Under the pieces are notes generated by a model. The model did no database searches and was not told the DNA's origin. It was given only the letters and a program-made list of their open reading frames with translations. From Pterobdella sp. o SKG-2022 (taxonomy: Eukaryota; Annelida; Clitellata; Hirudinida; Piscicolidae), in contig OZ038323.1 of the NCBI GenBank assembly GCA_964035795.1, positions 3,958,079 to 4,022,078 of the forward strand: a stretch of DNA of 64,000 nt, given 5' to 3'. This document shows, in pieces, positions 40,252-55,200 of the stretch; positions within the stretch are counted from its first letter, which is position 1; each line of letters opens with the position of its first letter. Both the position numbers and the translations under genes were made by a program.

Positions 40252-43200
40252 CTGAAAAAAAATTTTATTCAAATAAATGATTAAAAACTAAAAAATATTC
40301 AAACATCATTTTTAAGAGACATCTTGTTAGTCTTTTTCCAATCAAATGAGGAAGGTGAAAACCAACTTCTTTTAATCATCCTCACACAAAAAACCTTTTA
40401 AAACACATTGCAAACCTTTGCATGGATCAATCAAGGAAACAAACTCTTCCAGCTTTTGCCAGCCTCCCCCAACCCTCACTATCACCCCTCCATTCACTAG
40501 TCTCACCATGTATTGGCGTCCCTTGTCTCCAAACTTTTAATATTTCAGCGATATAAGCATTTATTTATCCAATATTTTTTAACGAAAAACATCAAATAAG
40601 AGAAATTTTTAATACATTTATTGAGAATCGGAAGCTATAATTTTCGTTAAGTAAATTATACGAAAATTATAGCTTCCGATTCTCAATAAATGTATTAAAA
40701 ATTTTTCTTATTTGATGTTTTTGTTAAAAAATATTGGAGAAAAATACATACGATGTCTTTGAAAAGTTACATTTATTTATCCATATTTTGTTGAAATTAG
40801 CTTGTATTTATTTCTATTTCATTTAAATTAGCACCTTTATTTATATATTGAATTTATCCTTTAATAATAAATAATATCCATATTAGATTATACTGCTGTA
40901 GGCGTCCCAGGTGCTGGGGTATACAGCAGTCGGCTAATGAAAGCCATTTCTAGTTGGGACAAAGTTTTCATAGAACTGCCAGCCCAAGCTAACATCCAAC
41001 TTGAAACTTTCGGATTTCAAGAACCACCGTTCCCACACTTGGGCAGTTTGCCTTGCCGTTGTCAATAAAGAATGATCCTCCGCCAAGCCAAATGACAACG
41101 ATACCAGGATATCAGTTTGTCGATACCTATTACCAAAGTCTACTGTTATTCAGGTTATAACAGGAAAGCAGTTTCAAATTGGAGACGCTGTCTTCGGTGC
41201 AGTTTAACGTCATGCCCAGGATCTTTGTACATTCATACTCATGCAGTTTTTAGTTATAGAGATTTGTGTGAAAATATTTAAAAATCATAGTGCTTATAAA
41301 GAACGTTATAATTTTCCATGAAGAGACTATTTTAATTTGAAACCACAACCTCAAACACATTTCCCAACCATGTATTTATCTTCAGCCATCTTGTATGCAG
41401 CAAATTGGTTCCGACATTGGCATTTAGACACCTGTTTAAGCACTTCATCCTCAATACGCCTCCACATCCCGGTAGCGTTCACGGGGGATGGACTAGCTGT
41501 CTTCAACCCTGTGCTCTGTAGAGATCAAATGTAATTGAAAGGGTAATCATAAGAATAATAAAAAATTTATAAGCTTTTGGTTCTAATACCCATATTTTTG
41601 AATTTAAATATCCATGTTTTCAACTCATTGATATTTTATTATTATCTTTTTTGAACAAACTAATGAATACTCAGAGTTTATGTTTAAGTTCAAAATGAAT
41701 AAGCAAACCAACGTTCTTTAAAGAGTCGATAAACGGCATGTAATACAGTTCACCATTCTTTTGGTGACTGTTAAACACTGATTCCAACTCACTTCGAGTT
41801 GTTTCGAAGCCTGCCACAGGTTTTAAATGATATTTCAACCATTTATATATAACGTATTTTACTTATTTTTAGTAGATTATTTTTTTTAATATATTGTTTT
41901 TGGGGAAAGCTGTTTAATTTTATTTTTTTAAAACTTGAAATAAATAAAAAAAAAATTTTTTTTTCAATTTTTCAGTATAAAAAATAGTGACAGAATGCTT
42001 TAAAATATACAAACCTGAACTCATCATGCCTTCGACAAACTGCTTCTTGGTAAGGAAACCATATGCCTTTACATCAGCTCTCCTAAAGAAATCCATCAAC
42101 CTGCGTTTAGTGCTTTTTATCCAATCAACGTATCGCTGTTTCCATTCGTCCAATGAGAAGCTTTGAAATCTTTCCATCTATGTGTGGTAGGTTCATTAAT
42201 ATATATTTATAAAGGTATATTAATTGGTTGGTTTTAATATGTATATATTTGAATACAAAACAATACAATTATGAATGTTTTTACATAAACTTTAGGATTT
42301 TTTTAGTAACACAATTATCATACAAAAAAATATGTTAAGTTTATAAATATTATAAATGGTTGTAAAATTTGAATATCTGTTTAAACCTCAATCAAGCGCT
42401 CTATCATCTCCTGTAGCATCTTTTTTCTTTCCACACTCAGTCTCCACAGCTGTCTCCAATCATTCTCCAAGCTTTGTTTCTGAAGGTATAACTATTTGTT
42501 CAAACTATGTCTATCGAAACGCATCAATTTTTTTGTAAATCATGATATATCGTGGAAGTTCTACTAATTTAAGTTTATTGAAAGATTCATCATTGTTGAG
42601 ATATGTACCATTTGCGGTAAGATCAGGTTCTTAGTAGCCAACTCTTCTATTTCGTTGTTTTTCCTCATAAGGTCTTCGTAAAAATCCTGGATGAATTCAT
42701 GAAATGAAATTATAAATTAAAGTCTCATGTTTCTTTTGAAAATGTATGAACGTTTTTTTAGAGAACGATTTCAATTGAAATTGAGCTAAAATTTTTGATA
42801 AGTTAAACTTTATTCTATCTCATTACCAAAGTATCTCTTAGCTTCTTAACAATAAAAATATCTTAAACTCATTAAGATCGATAAACCATTTTCTTTACCA
42901 ACAAGCAGGAAGTTCTATAAAACTCATGCTAAACCTTGAAATCTCTTGATTTAAACTTATTTATATGCTCGTTAAAACTCAGCTTTACACGCTTTTGGCA
43001 AAAAACGATTTCTGTGAAATATATAAAAATAAAAAGAATAAATTTTTTTTACTTCATGCTCTCTCATCAACATTTCAACGGTAGGCAGATGCTGGGGAAG
43101 AGGATCGTTGTTTTTAAAGGCAATAAGTTGTTGGTTTTCACTAATCCAGGCTTTCAGTTTTTCTATCATCTCTTCATCCCCTTTTAGTCGTAGTAGTCTT

Positions 43201-46200
43201 TCTTTGATGTCGTATGTACAATTCTGGCATTTGATCATCGCTTGTTCCCATCTTTAAAATTAAAAAATGTTGAACTTAGATTTCCAAAAAAATTCAAACA
43301 TTATTAATCATCAATTAGTTTTGCTCTGAGCTAGCTATATAAAATAAACTTTATTCAGCCTTTTATTGTACCATTGAAATCTTAGACGCACCGAACAACA
43401 GTGAAAGTATGGTAGTGTAGGATGAACTTGACTGCTGAAGGATGGCAGTTGCTCATGATCTCGTTGTGACAGAAGGCTGTTTGCTCAACTAAGTCTTTTT
43501 CATTGTTCAACTGTTGTTCCAGTTCCTGTCAAAAAAATCAGTATGAGAGTTTAAGAGATAAACGAAATTTTAAATTTAAAGTTACTCAGTTTGAAACATG
43601 ACTATTATTAATACCATCGTTTTATAATAAAATATAAAACTTACCAAATTAACACTCAAATACTATTTTTTATACATCTTAAATTGTCCGTCAGTTTTTT
43701 TTACTTTTGTAACACCAAAAGTTTTCTAAAAATCATTTTATAGATCAAACATCTTGATAAAACAACCTGCAACTGATGCAGTAGTGAGGTGAGTTTATGC
43801 TCTTCATCATTCCCTCCCCCTTTCATCAGATTTGCATTCAACTGAGATTCCAAGTAGGGAAGACTGACTCTGAGTTGTTCCACCATGCCTTGGTATTCAG
43901 TGGCCTTGGGGTGGTCAAGGGAGGTTCAATTTATTATGAATATTAAACATGAAATTCAAGTCCTTGTATGTGGAAATCTCTTCTTTTAGACAGAACTTAA
44001 TTTCAATATTTTCATAAAAATTTTCATACCTATCTCATTAGCAAAATAAGCAAGCTAATAAAAATTCTAACGTATAAATTTCTATATCTTATTTTTATAT
44101 AAGTTATATATCTATGACGTGTCCATAACAAAACTTCCGACCAGAGACTTGGCATCGTTCAATCGTTCAGATTTGAGGGTGTTGAGGTGTATGATCTGTT
44201 GAGTGAGGTCCTGCAGTTGAGGCAGGCTTTCGTGGTCAGACATGGTTTCCTGCATCTTGGCCATTATCTGTCTGTGCTTCTGCAGCTCGTCTTGGAAGAT
44301 CTTCATTGTTTGGAGAGATGGTTGGTTGAATTGAAGTTTATGTGTAGTATAATGTTTTTTCAAATTTATGAGAATTATTTGAAAATAGATCTCTTTGAGA
44401 AATTAAAAAATTTTTTTTGGAAAAACAGCTTTATCATATTAAAATAGTTATCTCAAAAATACATTTTTTTCTGAAAACTTGTTTAGAACTTGCCAAATTT
44501 TTGAACTAGTTAAAGATTTTCGAACTGACATAAAAATGAAAAATTAAATCTCTTATATGGTCACCTGGTATTTAACAATCAGTGTTAAGACGGTATCAAT
44601 ATCTCCTAGCAAAGCTTCATTTTCATTCAAATATTCACGGGCTTTCTTCAGCCAATCAAAACGAAGTTCAATAACATCCTCACTCCTACCTATCAGTTTA
44701 TAATCCTCAAACTGGGTACGCCTTTAATGAAGGGTTATTTTAACGTTTAATTTTTTCAATAGGGTCATCTTGAAACACAAAGATAAATGTGTTGATAGTA
44801 ATTATTGTGAAGGTTATGACGCCAAAAAATAAAACAAACTTTCTCAGCAATCCAGAGTGCAACTCTCGATATTTCTTGGATATTTCTTGCAGTCTGTTGT
44901 TGATATATGCGAACTGATCGCCTTTTGAGGTACTTGTGTCAAAACCGTCTGTGTTGTCTTTTTGGTTGTTTATCTTCTGCTTGAGTTGTCTCAATACAGA
45001 TGTTAAGTAGTTTATGTCTTCATCTTTTTTTTCGAGCTTTTTTTGCAGACTCTGTAGTGAAGATTGACTTTCCATTAGTATGTAATGATGTATTTCATTA
45101 AAATATATAATTTAATCACAGTTCAACATAAAAAGATAAACAAAAATATTTTTAGGAAAAAATAAATTCAAGTTTAATGGGAAAAAAACCAGAAACTAGC
45201 CATGAAATCGGCCGGTTGGTCGTGTTGCTGCAGTAGGCAGTCCTCGAAGTCGTTCAGTGATGTCAGTAGCAGGTCGGCGTCTGCGTTCATCTAGGAGGAT
45301 GGTTAATTTAACAAATTTCAACAAAGGGATAGAAATTTTTTTATAATTATTGTAATGCATAAGAATATTTATTATACAAATTTTGAGTATTGTTTCCTTC
45401 ATGTTACCTTAAAGTTGATAATAACTACTCTCTTATTATCATTGTCTGAAAGAACCTGTATGATTCTAGCTTCTTCTTCAGCTCCATAGACGTTCTTATG
45501 CATCAGTTTGAGACTCTCCCAGGCCTCAAACCATTTCCATTCTTTGGTTCGTATTTCTGCTCCTAACTCCATGAACTCTCCTTTTCTTCCTTTCCATCTC
45601 ACTAGTTCTGTTTCTTTTTTAAGTTTTTCCAAGTTTTCTTTTTCATCTAACAAGTTTTTTTCAACATCCTGCAATTGTTCATAACACCAAAAAAATATAT
45701 TTAATGTAAAAATATAGGTAATAAATGCAAAACATTTGATCAAATAAAAGATTAGTGATATTAAAAACGGACATATAGAGAGTCAGAATAGTTGAGTTGA
45801 GGTGGGGAATGCTTAATTTGTTGCAGAGTAGATGTGATGTTAGTTAGATTTTTTTCGCACATTAGTGAACGGTTCTGATATGAATCTAAGCGGGCAGCGT
45901 GGTTTTTCATGCGGTTCTGTGGTTTTGGAGATAATTATATTAAACATAATCATTCTATAATTTAAAATTTTTCACGGCAGCTAAACGTTTTTGAAATTTG
46001 AATATCCATAAAATTAAGTTTTTATAACGTTCACAATGGTAACTACCTGTAGTTCTTTAGTGAGAAAAATGCAATCGTTTAAAAGGCCCTGCAAGCTTTC
46101 TTTTTTGAACATCAGGTAATCATCATCTGATACGCCATTTCCATCACCATCATCAATGTTTTTTCTTCTTATTATCTTTTTGCATTCTTCAGCCTTCATT

Positions 46201-49200
46201 TGGAAATCTTCTACGTTTTGCTGTTTGTTCATTACATAAATAAGTTTGTTTTGAGTTATAATGAAGGTAAAAAGTTTTCTTCAAATCTTTAATTGTTTGA
46301 CTAACCTCAAAACCATCAAGTTGACGTTTGAAAGCTTCCGAGTCTAATTTCATAACTTTACAAGAACTTAAAACATTTCTCAGCTCATTCATCCACTCAA
46401 GCAGCTCATTTAGTTCATCAGTCTGGTCAAACCATATTCTGCCTTTATCCTTCAGTTTTCTTCGTTCATCATACAATTCATTCTGAGTAGTTATAATATA
46501 TTTTTCAACATTATAACGTAACTATAAAGTATTAATATTGGAAGATGTTGCCAAATTTTACTTTTGTTTGGTGTAAGGCGTTGAGATCCGAAATTAACCC
46601 GAGCTTTGACAGTTCTTCGATTTCTTTACAAAGTAACTTGAAATTTTTGAAAATTATTTATTAGAATAAAGCTCTAGTTATAACAGGTAAAACTCATAAA
46701 AAAATCTTGATGAGGCCTGCAACAATATTATAGGAAAAAAAAACTAAGTATTTATTAAACTAAATTCAATAAACATTGCACAATGATGGTCTTTTTGATT
46801 TGCAAGATTTTTTACGAAAAACTTAGTGAATTTAGTTAAATAAATACTTTTGTATTTTTTCTATAGTAGAGAAAAAATTGTATAGAAAATTCAAAAAAGT
46901 AACATCTCATCTAAAACAATAACTTTATAAAATACTTATAAAGTCCCAACCTTAATATAAGTAAGTTGAGAATGAGAGAAACCAGGTTGCTTTTTGACAT
47001 AGTCTAAAAGCTCTTTGAAGATGCCTAAATGCTCTTCTTCAACACCACCTAAGCGTTTGAGAAGCGTGTTCATTTTGTCGAACATAATGTGGCATCTTCC
47101 GATCAAATTGGTCACTTCAAGAAGAAGGGTATCACTGCTTTGTAGATCAAGTCTGTGGGCCAAAATACAAACTTCGTGCAGTACACTTAAGTCTTTTAGA
47201 CCTTTTAATGTCTTGCTTTTTAGGCTTAACACTTTGATGTTGTAAGGGTTTAATTCGTGGTTGTGGCTAGCTTTTATTTCATCTTCATAATCGTCAATGC
47301 TTTTTTCACATATTGGTAGCCATTCAGAAACAGCAGCTAACCTATCGTTGTATATTTTTGTCAAATTTTCTGCTCTTTTCAACAGCCATTCTCTATCTTC
47401 TATTTCTCTTCTCATGTTGAACGAGTACCACAACGAATCATCCATTAACTTTTCAGTTTCAGCCACTGCTTCGGGACTATCTAATGATTTTAGTTCAGAT
47501 ATCAGCTCATTACACTTGGTTTCATTCGCAACTGCACTTTCTAGTTCAGCTTTCATGACCTGTGTACCATTAATCATCATTATTACATCTAATTCAAACA
47601 CAATCCAAGAAATATTTTGAAAATATTTACATGAGAAACAACCTAAACATACTTGAAGTTCGTTTAATTGATGACCCACTGCAATATCGTTTTCTACAGA
47701 AACTCTATCTTGCGACATCAAATTATCATCCACCCCCTGAAGGTCTTCGTTATAAATATCGTAAAACTTGTAAAATGATTTTATTAGTTCATCAAGAACT
47801 TCTGTTTTATTTTTCCATTTTATCAATTCATTCGTTATTTCATCCGTGTCTTCTTCTAGTCGTTTGCTGAACTCTACTTGGTTTTCGGGTACTGAAAAGT
47901 TTTTGCAGTTTTTTAAACTCAAAGTTTACTATAGAAAGATAAAAATTATTAAATTTTATTACCTGTTTCAGAATCAATTAAAGATTGTATCTTCTCAAGA
48001 TCTGGTCTCAAACTATTGATATTGCTTTCAATTTTCTGAATCGTTAAAAATTAGAATTACTATTGATAAAAGAATTAATATCTAAAAATAACTCGCAATA
48101 TTTCAAAATAATTTTTTATACAAATTTTCAATAGACAATTCAACAAAACATTAAACGATTAAAACCATACTTGGATGTTGTTCTTGATGGACTCGATGGC
48201 GTGTGATTTGAAGGGAGGTGCTTGTAGCCTGGCCACACTCAGATCCACATGGGTCAGCTTGTCGTTGGTGTCAGACAGAATGTCGCCTATCTTTTGAAAT
48301 TTTTTGAATTATTTTTTTTTCAATTTTCAGTTAGATGTATTTTAGTTATATACCTGTATAATATATTTGTAACATATTGAACACGCAATCTGTCTTATTG
48401 GGCAAAATGCATGCTGCCTAAAATTTTGAAAATATATGCATACTACCTGTTCTCTATGAACAACAGGTAAATTTTTGAATATATTTTAAATGAAAAGCTA
48501 AATAAATTATTTAAGAAAAAAGCTTCAAATTCTCACAAACATAACCTTCTTATAAAACATTAGCATTATGCATCAGAAATAATCTTTATCAATTAAATTC
48601 ATTTATACACAAAGCTTTTTGATTTACTGTAAACTCATTAATTTGATAGTGGTTTCAGGGTAAATCGAGAAGCTTTTTGCAATAATAAACTTGTAATCCA
48701 TTGCGTTTAATTTATCATTGTTGGTAAGCTGAAACTTTAATTATGTATAGAAATAACTGTGTTAATGTAGTGATTTTTTATGGGAGATGCATTAAATAAC
48801 CACATATACATTGAGGTTAATTTTCTGATAACAAAGAGCACGTTACAAGCATATATCTTGATTATGAAATATACTCGAGTTTACGGTCTTAACTCATTCA
48901 AAAAAACAAAAAAATGTCAGTTGTTCTCAGTTGGATGATAAATTTAATACCTGATCGTGTGGGTCTTGAAGAATCAAAATCAAATCTTCTAGGGCTATCC
49001 AGTTAGCTTCAGAAAATTGCTGGAACTCATCATTTAGGTTAGCGGCTTGGTTCTTAATTTGCTCAACTGATTTCGGGTCTACAAAAATTTGTATCTCGTT
49101 AGCGAGACTTTCATATTCATCCAGCAACCCACTATAAGTTATAATTTCTCGTTCTATTTTCTGAAAATAGTGTTTATAATGCAGAATAACTATTGAAAAC

Positions 49201-52200
49201 TATAATGATGCAACAACCTATGAATTGTTTGTGATTCATAAAATTTTCCTCAAAATTTAACATTTTTTAAAATAAATTTATTCAAATGTCGACTGAACTT
49301 TTCTATAATTTCAATCTTATCCTCATTCGTTAACAAAAGTAGTCTACTCTTCTAAAGACTGATAAAATTCAACTTCTCGAAAAAATAAGCTTCTTTAACA
49401 ATCTACCAATAACATTTAGATAATTAATTTTACCCTTGCTTGCTGAATAAAATCTAAAATGGCCGGGATATCATCCGCGGGACAGCACTTCATGCCAGAA
49501 AGCGTGGGTTTTTTATTAGACAACCAGGTTGTAAGTAAAGAGTATAGGTGTTTCGAGTAGGACTTCATTTCTTCCATATCTTCGAGTCTCTCTTTGCTTT
49601 CCTGACTTTCTCTAGATGTTTATTGTTCATTCGATTCAAATAGTATTACTTGTTATTTTAAGAGTTTATTTTGAAGTTAGAATTATTTGAAATTTTTTTT
49701 GAGCTTTAAACTCACTGTAAAGTATTGGAAAATCTGTATATTAATTTTGTGAACTTGGAATGAATATTCAAATCTTTTGACTCGAAGCCATCGTCGATTT
49801 CTTCTTCACCATCTTCACTATCTATGGCCGTTTTAAGACTTATCAACTCCTGACATTGAGTCACTTCATTATTCATCGAAGGCCTCTTATCAGTAAGATC
49901 CTTGTGTAGAATCTGTATATTTTGTGTACATTATACTAAATGTTATTATGTTTTTGTTATTTTATAGATTTCCGTCTTTCAAGTACCATAAAATCCCTGA
50001 ATTAACATGAAACTCAGAACCAACATAAACTAACATCATGGTTTTGTCGTTGTTGTTGTACAGAGGCGATGTTGATGACTTTAGAGGTTGCCAGTAACTT
50101 ATCAGCTTCGTTCAAGTACAAGTCCCAATTATCCATTTTCGAATTCACCTGAATTTAACATTTTTATTGAATTAAATTGAATTTACTGTAATTTTAAATA
50201 AAATTATAAGCTCTGAACACCCTACAAAAGACTGAAAACGAACTATAAACTTCTTGAAAAGCATCAATTACCAAGGTATCGATGTATGATTGCATCAGTG
50301 ATGAAAGTTTCTTCCACTTTCGAGAAACATTGTTGATTTTACATTTTTTATCTGGAATTCTCTCGCATAGGCTTTGCAGGGTATGAAAATCATTCAAGTA
50401 CTTCAGTTCTCTGTCTTTGAACACTCTTCTCACCTCACCCTGGGTTCCGTGTTGTGGTTTGAAAATAAGCTAGAATGATAAATTGAAAAAGTTTCCTTAG
50501 AGTGATACAACCTTTTTTCAAATTTAGACTTGAACAATTATATAATCACTGGGCCATTTTTAATTTGTATAATTCTTGAAATCATAGTTAATTGGAATAA
50601 CTTACTTCCGAAAGATTTTCTCTATTTTTGGAATTTAGTTTTTCCGAAGAATCTTCTAACCAATTGTTTAATCTGATATATGTGTCGTTGAATAGAGCGT
50701 TTAGTTGGCTGTTGTGTTCATTTTTGAGTTCACTACTAGAGGGTAGTGTGCTCCTATTATTGGTTACGACCTCTGCTTTGGGACCGACACTACGATTATT
50801 CTCTTTTCTTAGCAATCTGTTGAATTTCAAAAATATTTGAATTTTTGATTTTTTTAATAATAATATAATTAAATTAAAATTCAAGAATATCACTTGTTAA
50901 TTCTTTCTGATTTCTTATCTAGGTGATTTTCTTGGTTTCTCAAGAAGTTTTCAGAAGGTAACTTAAAATGATGTTTCCTCCCCCCTAGTTTTTCAAACTG
51001 ATTTTCCAAATTTTTGATCTTTGATGTGATCTTATTTCTATGATCAGTAACATCTTTTAACAGTTGTTTAACCTCTTTCACTTCTTCTACTTCTCTTTCT
51101 AACTCCTTATTCCCCATTGTCCTTTCTAAAATTTTAGTTACTCTTTTAATGATTTTCAATACACTTTTGGTTTTCTTTATAATAAATTTTTTCAAAAAAA
51201 ATAATTTAAAATTCATTACAGATAAAATCAGTTTAAAAAAAAACCAACCATCAAAATCGCATTGTTTTTCTAAATGCCTGTTAAGGTCTTCAAGTTGTTT
51301 CCATAGTAATTCCAAGTCGTTTTTGATCTCTTCTTCTTGTTTCTTAGCGTTTGATACATCAGTTGTCAATTTTTTGTGGTTTTTGAAATTTTTTTCAATG
51401 TTATCGTCCAAGTTCTTTTGTTGAATTTTTAGTTTTTGCCTTTGGCTGTAGTTTGTGGCTTTACTCTCGTTGAGATGTTGTTTCAAATCATCGGAACTGC
51501 TTTTTTGGTCTTTGAGATCATTCTCAAGAACCTTGAAAGATTACATTGAAAAATGTTTTATAGAAATCTTTTAGGTTTTTTTTGCAACTTTTTTACAAAA
51601 AACAGACCTCTAATCTCCAAGAAAGTTTTGTAAATAAGTTCATTGAAGTGAAGCTATAAACTTTGATAATTTTAGAGATCACTAAACACTGATTAGTTAT
51701 GTTTATAAAGGATGAAGCTTTTCAGTGCAGGTATTGTCAAGTATGTTAGCTTAGATTATATAATATGGTTCAACGTATCGAAAATGTTATCTTTAATGAA
51801 TCATAGAAATTGGAAGTTATTAATAAAAAGTTTCAATTTATATTAACTTGAAAAGTTCGTTTTACATTTTTCAAGAAAAAATGAAAAGATTTGCTAAATA
51901 GTTCGTTAGTTAATTGTCTTCAAAACAACCAATGAGTTAATTAAACACTGTACAAAAACTTTCGTAAACGACTTACTTTGCCAATTAAATTAATTTAAAA
52001 GTTAATCAATAAAAAATATGCTGTACAGAACAAAAAATTGCTAGTTTTTTCTTAGTGACATGAACTTCAGGAGTTTCTAGGCCACCTATATACCTAAGAA
52101 AAGGGTTACTAAGAAATATAACAATGGAATACTCAATAAATAAATTTATTTATTACTTATTGAAATTTATTATAATATAATGCATATAAAAAATAATTAA

Positions 52201-55200
52201 ATTAAATAAACCGTTAAATCTCTCAGAACTTCATCCAAGTCGTGAGTCGGATCCACCACTTTTTTTTCTGTCATTTTCACTCGTTCATCGTATTCATTCA
52301 GTTTCTCCACTATATCATTTAACATTGCACCCTCTTCTTTTTTGCTTAATTCGTCTTTTTCTGTCTGTAATTTTGATTGATTTTTAGGTAATAATTTGGA
52401 TTTGAAAGTTACTTCTATATTCTTTTCTTAAAAAATGATTAATTACTCTACATATTACAAAATTTTTCTTAAACAAAACGAAATAAATTTTTTTAAATAG
52501 TAAAATACTTAGATCCATTTTAATGTTTCTCACGTCGTCATAATGGTTGAAAAATTTCGAAGACTCTTGAAAGTCTGTATCTTCCTGGCTTGTTGGCACA
52601 CCGTCTAAAGAGTCCAAAGATCCGTTCACTTTTGGTGTAAAGGTTTTGGCGTTTGGTGTGAAAGAAAAGTCTACTAAATCATTTTGATTATAATTAACAT
52701 CATTTTGATTATTATTTTGAGTATGTTTGTTATTTAAGTTGTTCCTATGAGGTTTTTGTTGGTTTTTGGCGTTAAGTGGTTGAGAATCATCGAAATTGAT
52801 TAGGGCATCAGAAAAGTTTTCTTCGTTGCTTCTATTTGAAACATTTCCATAATTCAAATGGTTTATATGGTTTCCATTATGATGAAAACTCAAACCATTC
52901 TCATTAAAATTCTTTGACGAATTGACTGTATCGAAATAATCCTTGTTTGTTGAATTCATAGATGGGTCTGTTTCGTTGAGGAAATGGTTAGAGTGGTTTT
53001 TTGAAGGGTCGTAGAAGTCTTCTGGTGATACAGTCGTTTGAATAACTCCTTTTTGAACCGCGTCTAAAATGCTCATTTTTTTACCATCTATAACTAACAT
53101 TCCAGTTTTAGGTTCAAACTTTTTTTCGTCTCTTAAAGAACCCAGTGTTTTTACTTTTCCATCAGCTAAATCGACAAGAAAAACTCCGTTTAAGTCTACC
53201 ATTCCTTGCTTGTTTGCATCTGACATTTTTATATATTTGTCGTTTGTTGAAGGTCTTACTAAACCTTTTTTCAAGTCTATGAGTTGGTTTGAAGCCATTT
53301 TATCTAAGTCGTTTTCTGACACAACATCAATTATTTTTGAAACAATATTGCTATCAATATAACCTTCATTTTCACATTCAACTAAAGGTAATTTTTTATT
53401 TTTTATTTTGAGACTAATATCTTTCACGCAAAAATCCCCATTTAGAATGGCCTCTTCAATGGTTTCACGTTGCTTAGGCGCGTAATTACGACTGGGAACC
53501 TCTATGTTGATAGGCTCATCAAGCACATCTTTCATACATAAATACCCAGCATATTTTTTTAATAATTCATCTTTATCAATCTTCAAATCTATAAGTTTTT
53601 TTTCCACAGCTTTAGGAAACACCACCCACTCATTTTTCTGACAATCATACACTGACCCATCGTTCCCGGTTCTTTGGTTGTCTAAATCAGCTTTCAAGGA
53701 AGTGACGCACTTAGTTTGGTTGTTCCAATAATATATAGAAGCTGGTTTTAACAATTTAAATCTAGTAGCTTCTTCTAAATTTAAACCTTCGTCTCCATAA
53801 ACTAGTCTGTTATTCCTAACCCTTAAAGCTTTTTCTTCAATCTTGTTATCCAATCCTTTATTTTCCAAAGCTCCCAACAGTTCACTAACACCTCTCAAAC
53901 TTACCACTCCTTTTACCAAAGCGTCTTGCAGACTGAGAGTTTCACCATCTTCCAACAAAATTCTCAAAGGGTGTAAAGATACTCCACCAGCTACTACGGC
54001 TTCTTTCAGTAATTTTCGATTTCCAGATGATATGTCAACAAAATAAGTGTTATCAGTAAGTTTTGAAATTATTTCAAATATTACATCATAATCGTCTTCA
54101 TCGTTATCTAGTATTTCTTCATTATTTACATGCGGATTGTTATCTACACTTGGTTCAGATTCTATTTCGATGGGTTGTCTTTTGACTTCATACACTTTCA
54201 AATACCCCTGGTCAATGGCCGATTGAATTGACACGGACTTTCCTTTTTCTCTATCGATCACATACCTGATTTTGATGTTTTCAAGTTGACTTGAAAATCA
54301 ATCAATAATAAAAATAAAATAATCATGTATTTAAAACAATTTAAAAGTGAAACTAAAATAAAATTTCAAAATATAAGCATTCAGATCTTCTCATGTTTGA
54401 ATCTCAATCACATTTCATTCATTCACCTTCCAGCTTCTTGATCCAATAGTCCTCGCTCCACAGCTTCTCTCACTCCAATGTTTTCATGCTTTTGAGGGTC
54501 TTCGATAGACAGCACCATGTATGAAACTATTTCTCTGTAAATATAACGTCTCTATAAGACTTTTGAAATCATTAAATTTATTCATTTGTCCATTTTTTTT
54601 CAATTGTTTCTGATTGAAAGCTTTTTTTAAAAACCCACCAACATAGTTATATTTGTGAGATCTTTGCATATTTTCAACGACAAATCTGATTGCTTACTTG
54701 CTAGACACAGTCTTCACAATGCCACTCCGCACCAGTTGTCCCATTTCAACAGACTTGTTGGAGCTCTCCACAATGATTAGTCCTTCCTCCATCGCTTCAT
54801 TTATCGACATCACTCCTTTCCCACTTCTGATGAAAATGAACATTTTATATAATGCAACTTCATCTGTTGAAAGGTACAGGCATTTTGAGTTAATTTGCTT
54901 ATAATTTGCCATCGTGTTGGAAAAGTAGAAATATCTTTAACTAACATCGTTCTATAACCATACAAATAGTGAATCTCAAGTAGATTAGTGATAGAAGTAA
55001 TGTCTGTATGGTATAATAAACAAACCTATATATGCCGTTTTCAAGTGATATTATTCCTTTTTTGATAGCTTCATGAATACTGATTTCCTGACCACTCCTC
55101 GGAGCTATGACACCTTCACAATTTTAATCAATACCATCATTCAGTTATGAATATTATCTAATAATCAACATGAAATTTTTTCGTTAAACAAATTTTGTTA

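Noticed and set aside
53069..54046. Plus-strand ORFs opposite the plakin-repeat exon
   Set aside because: Antisense shadows of the strongly supported minus-strand coding exon.
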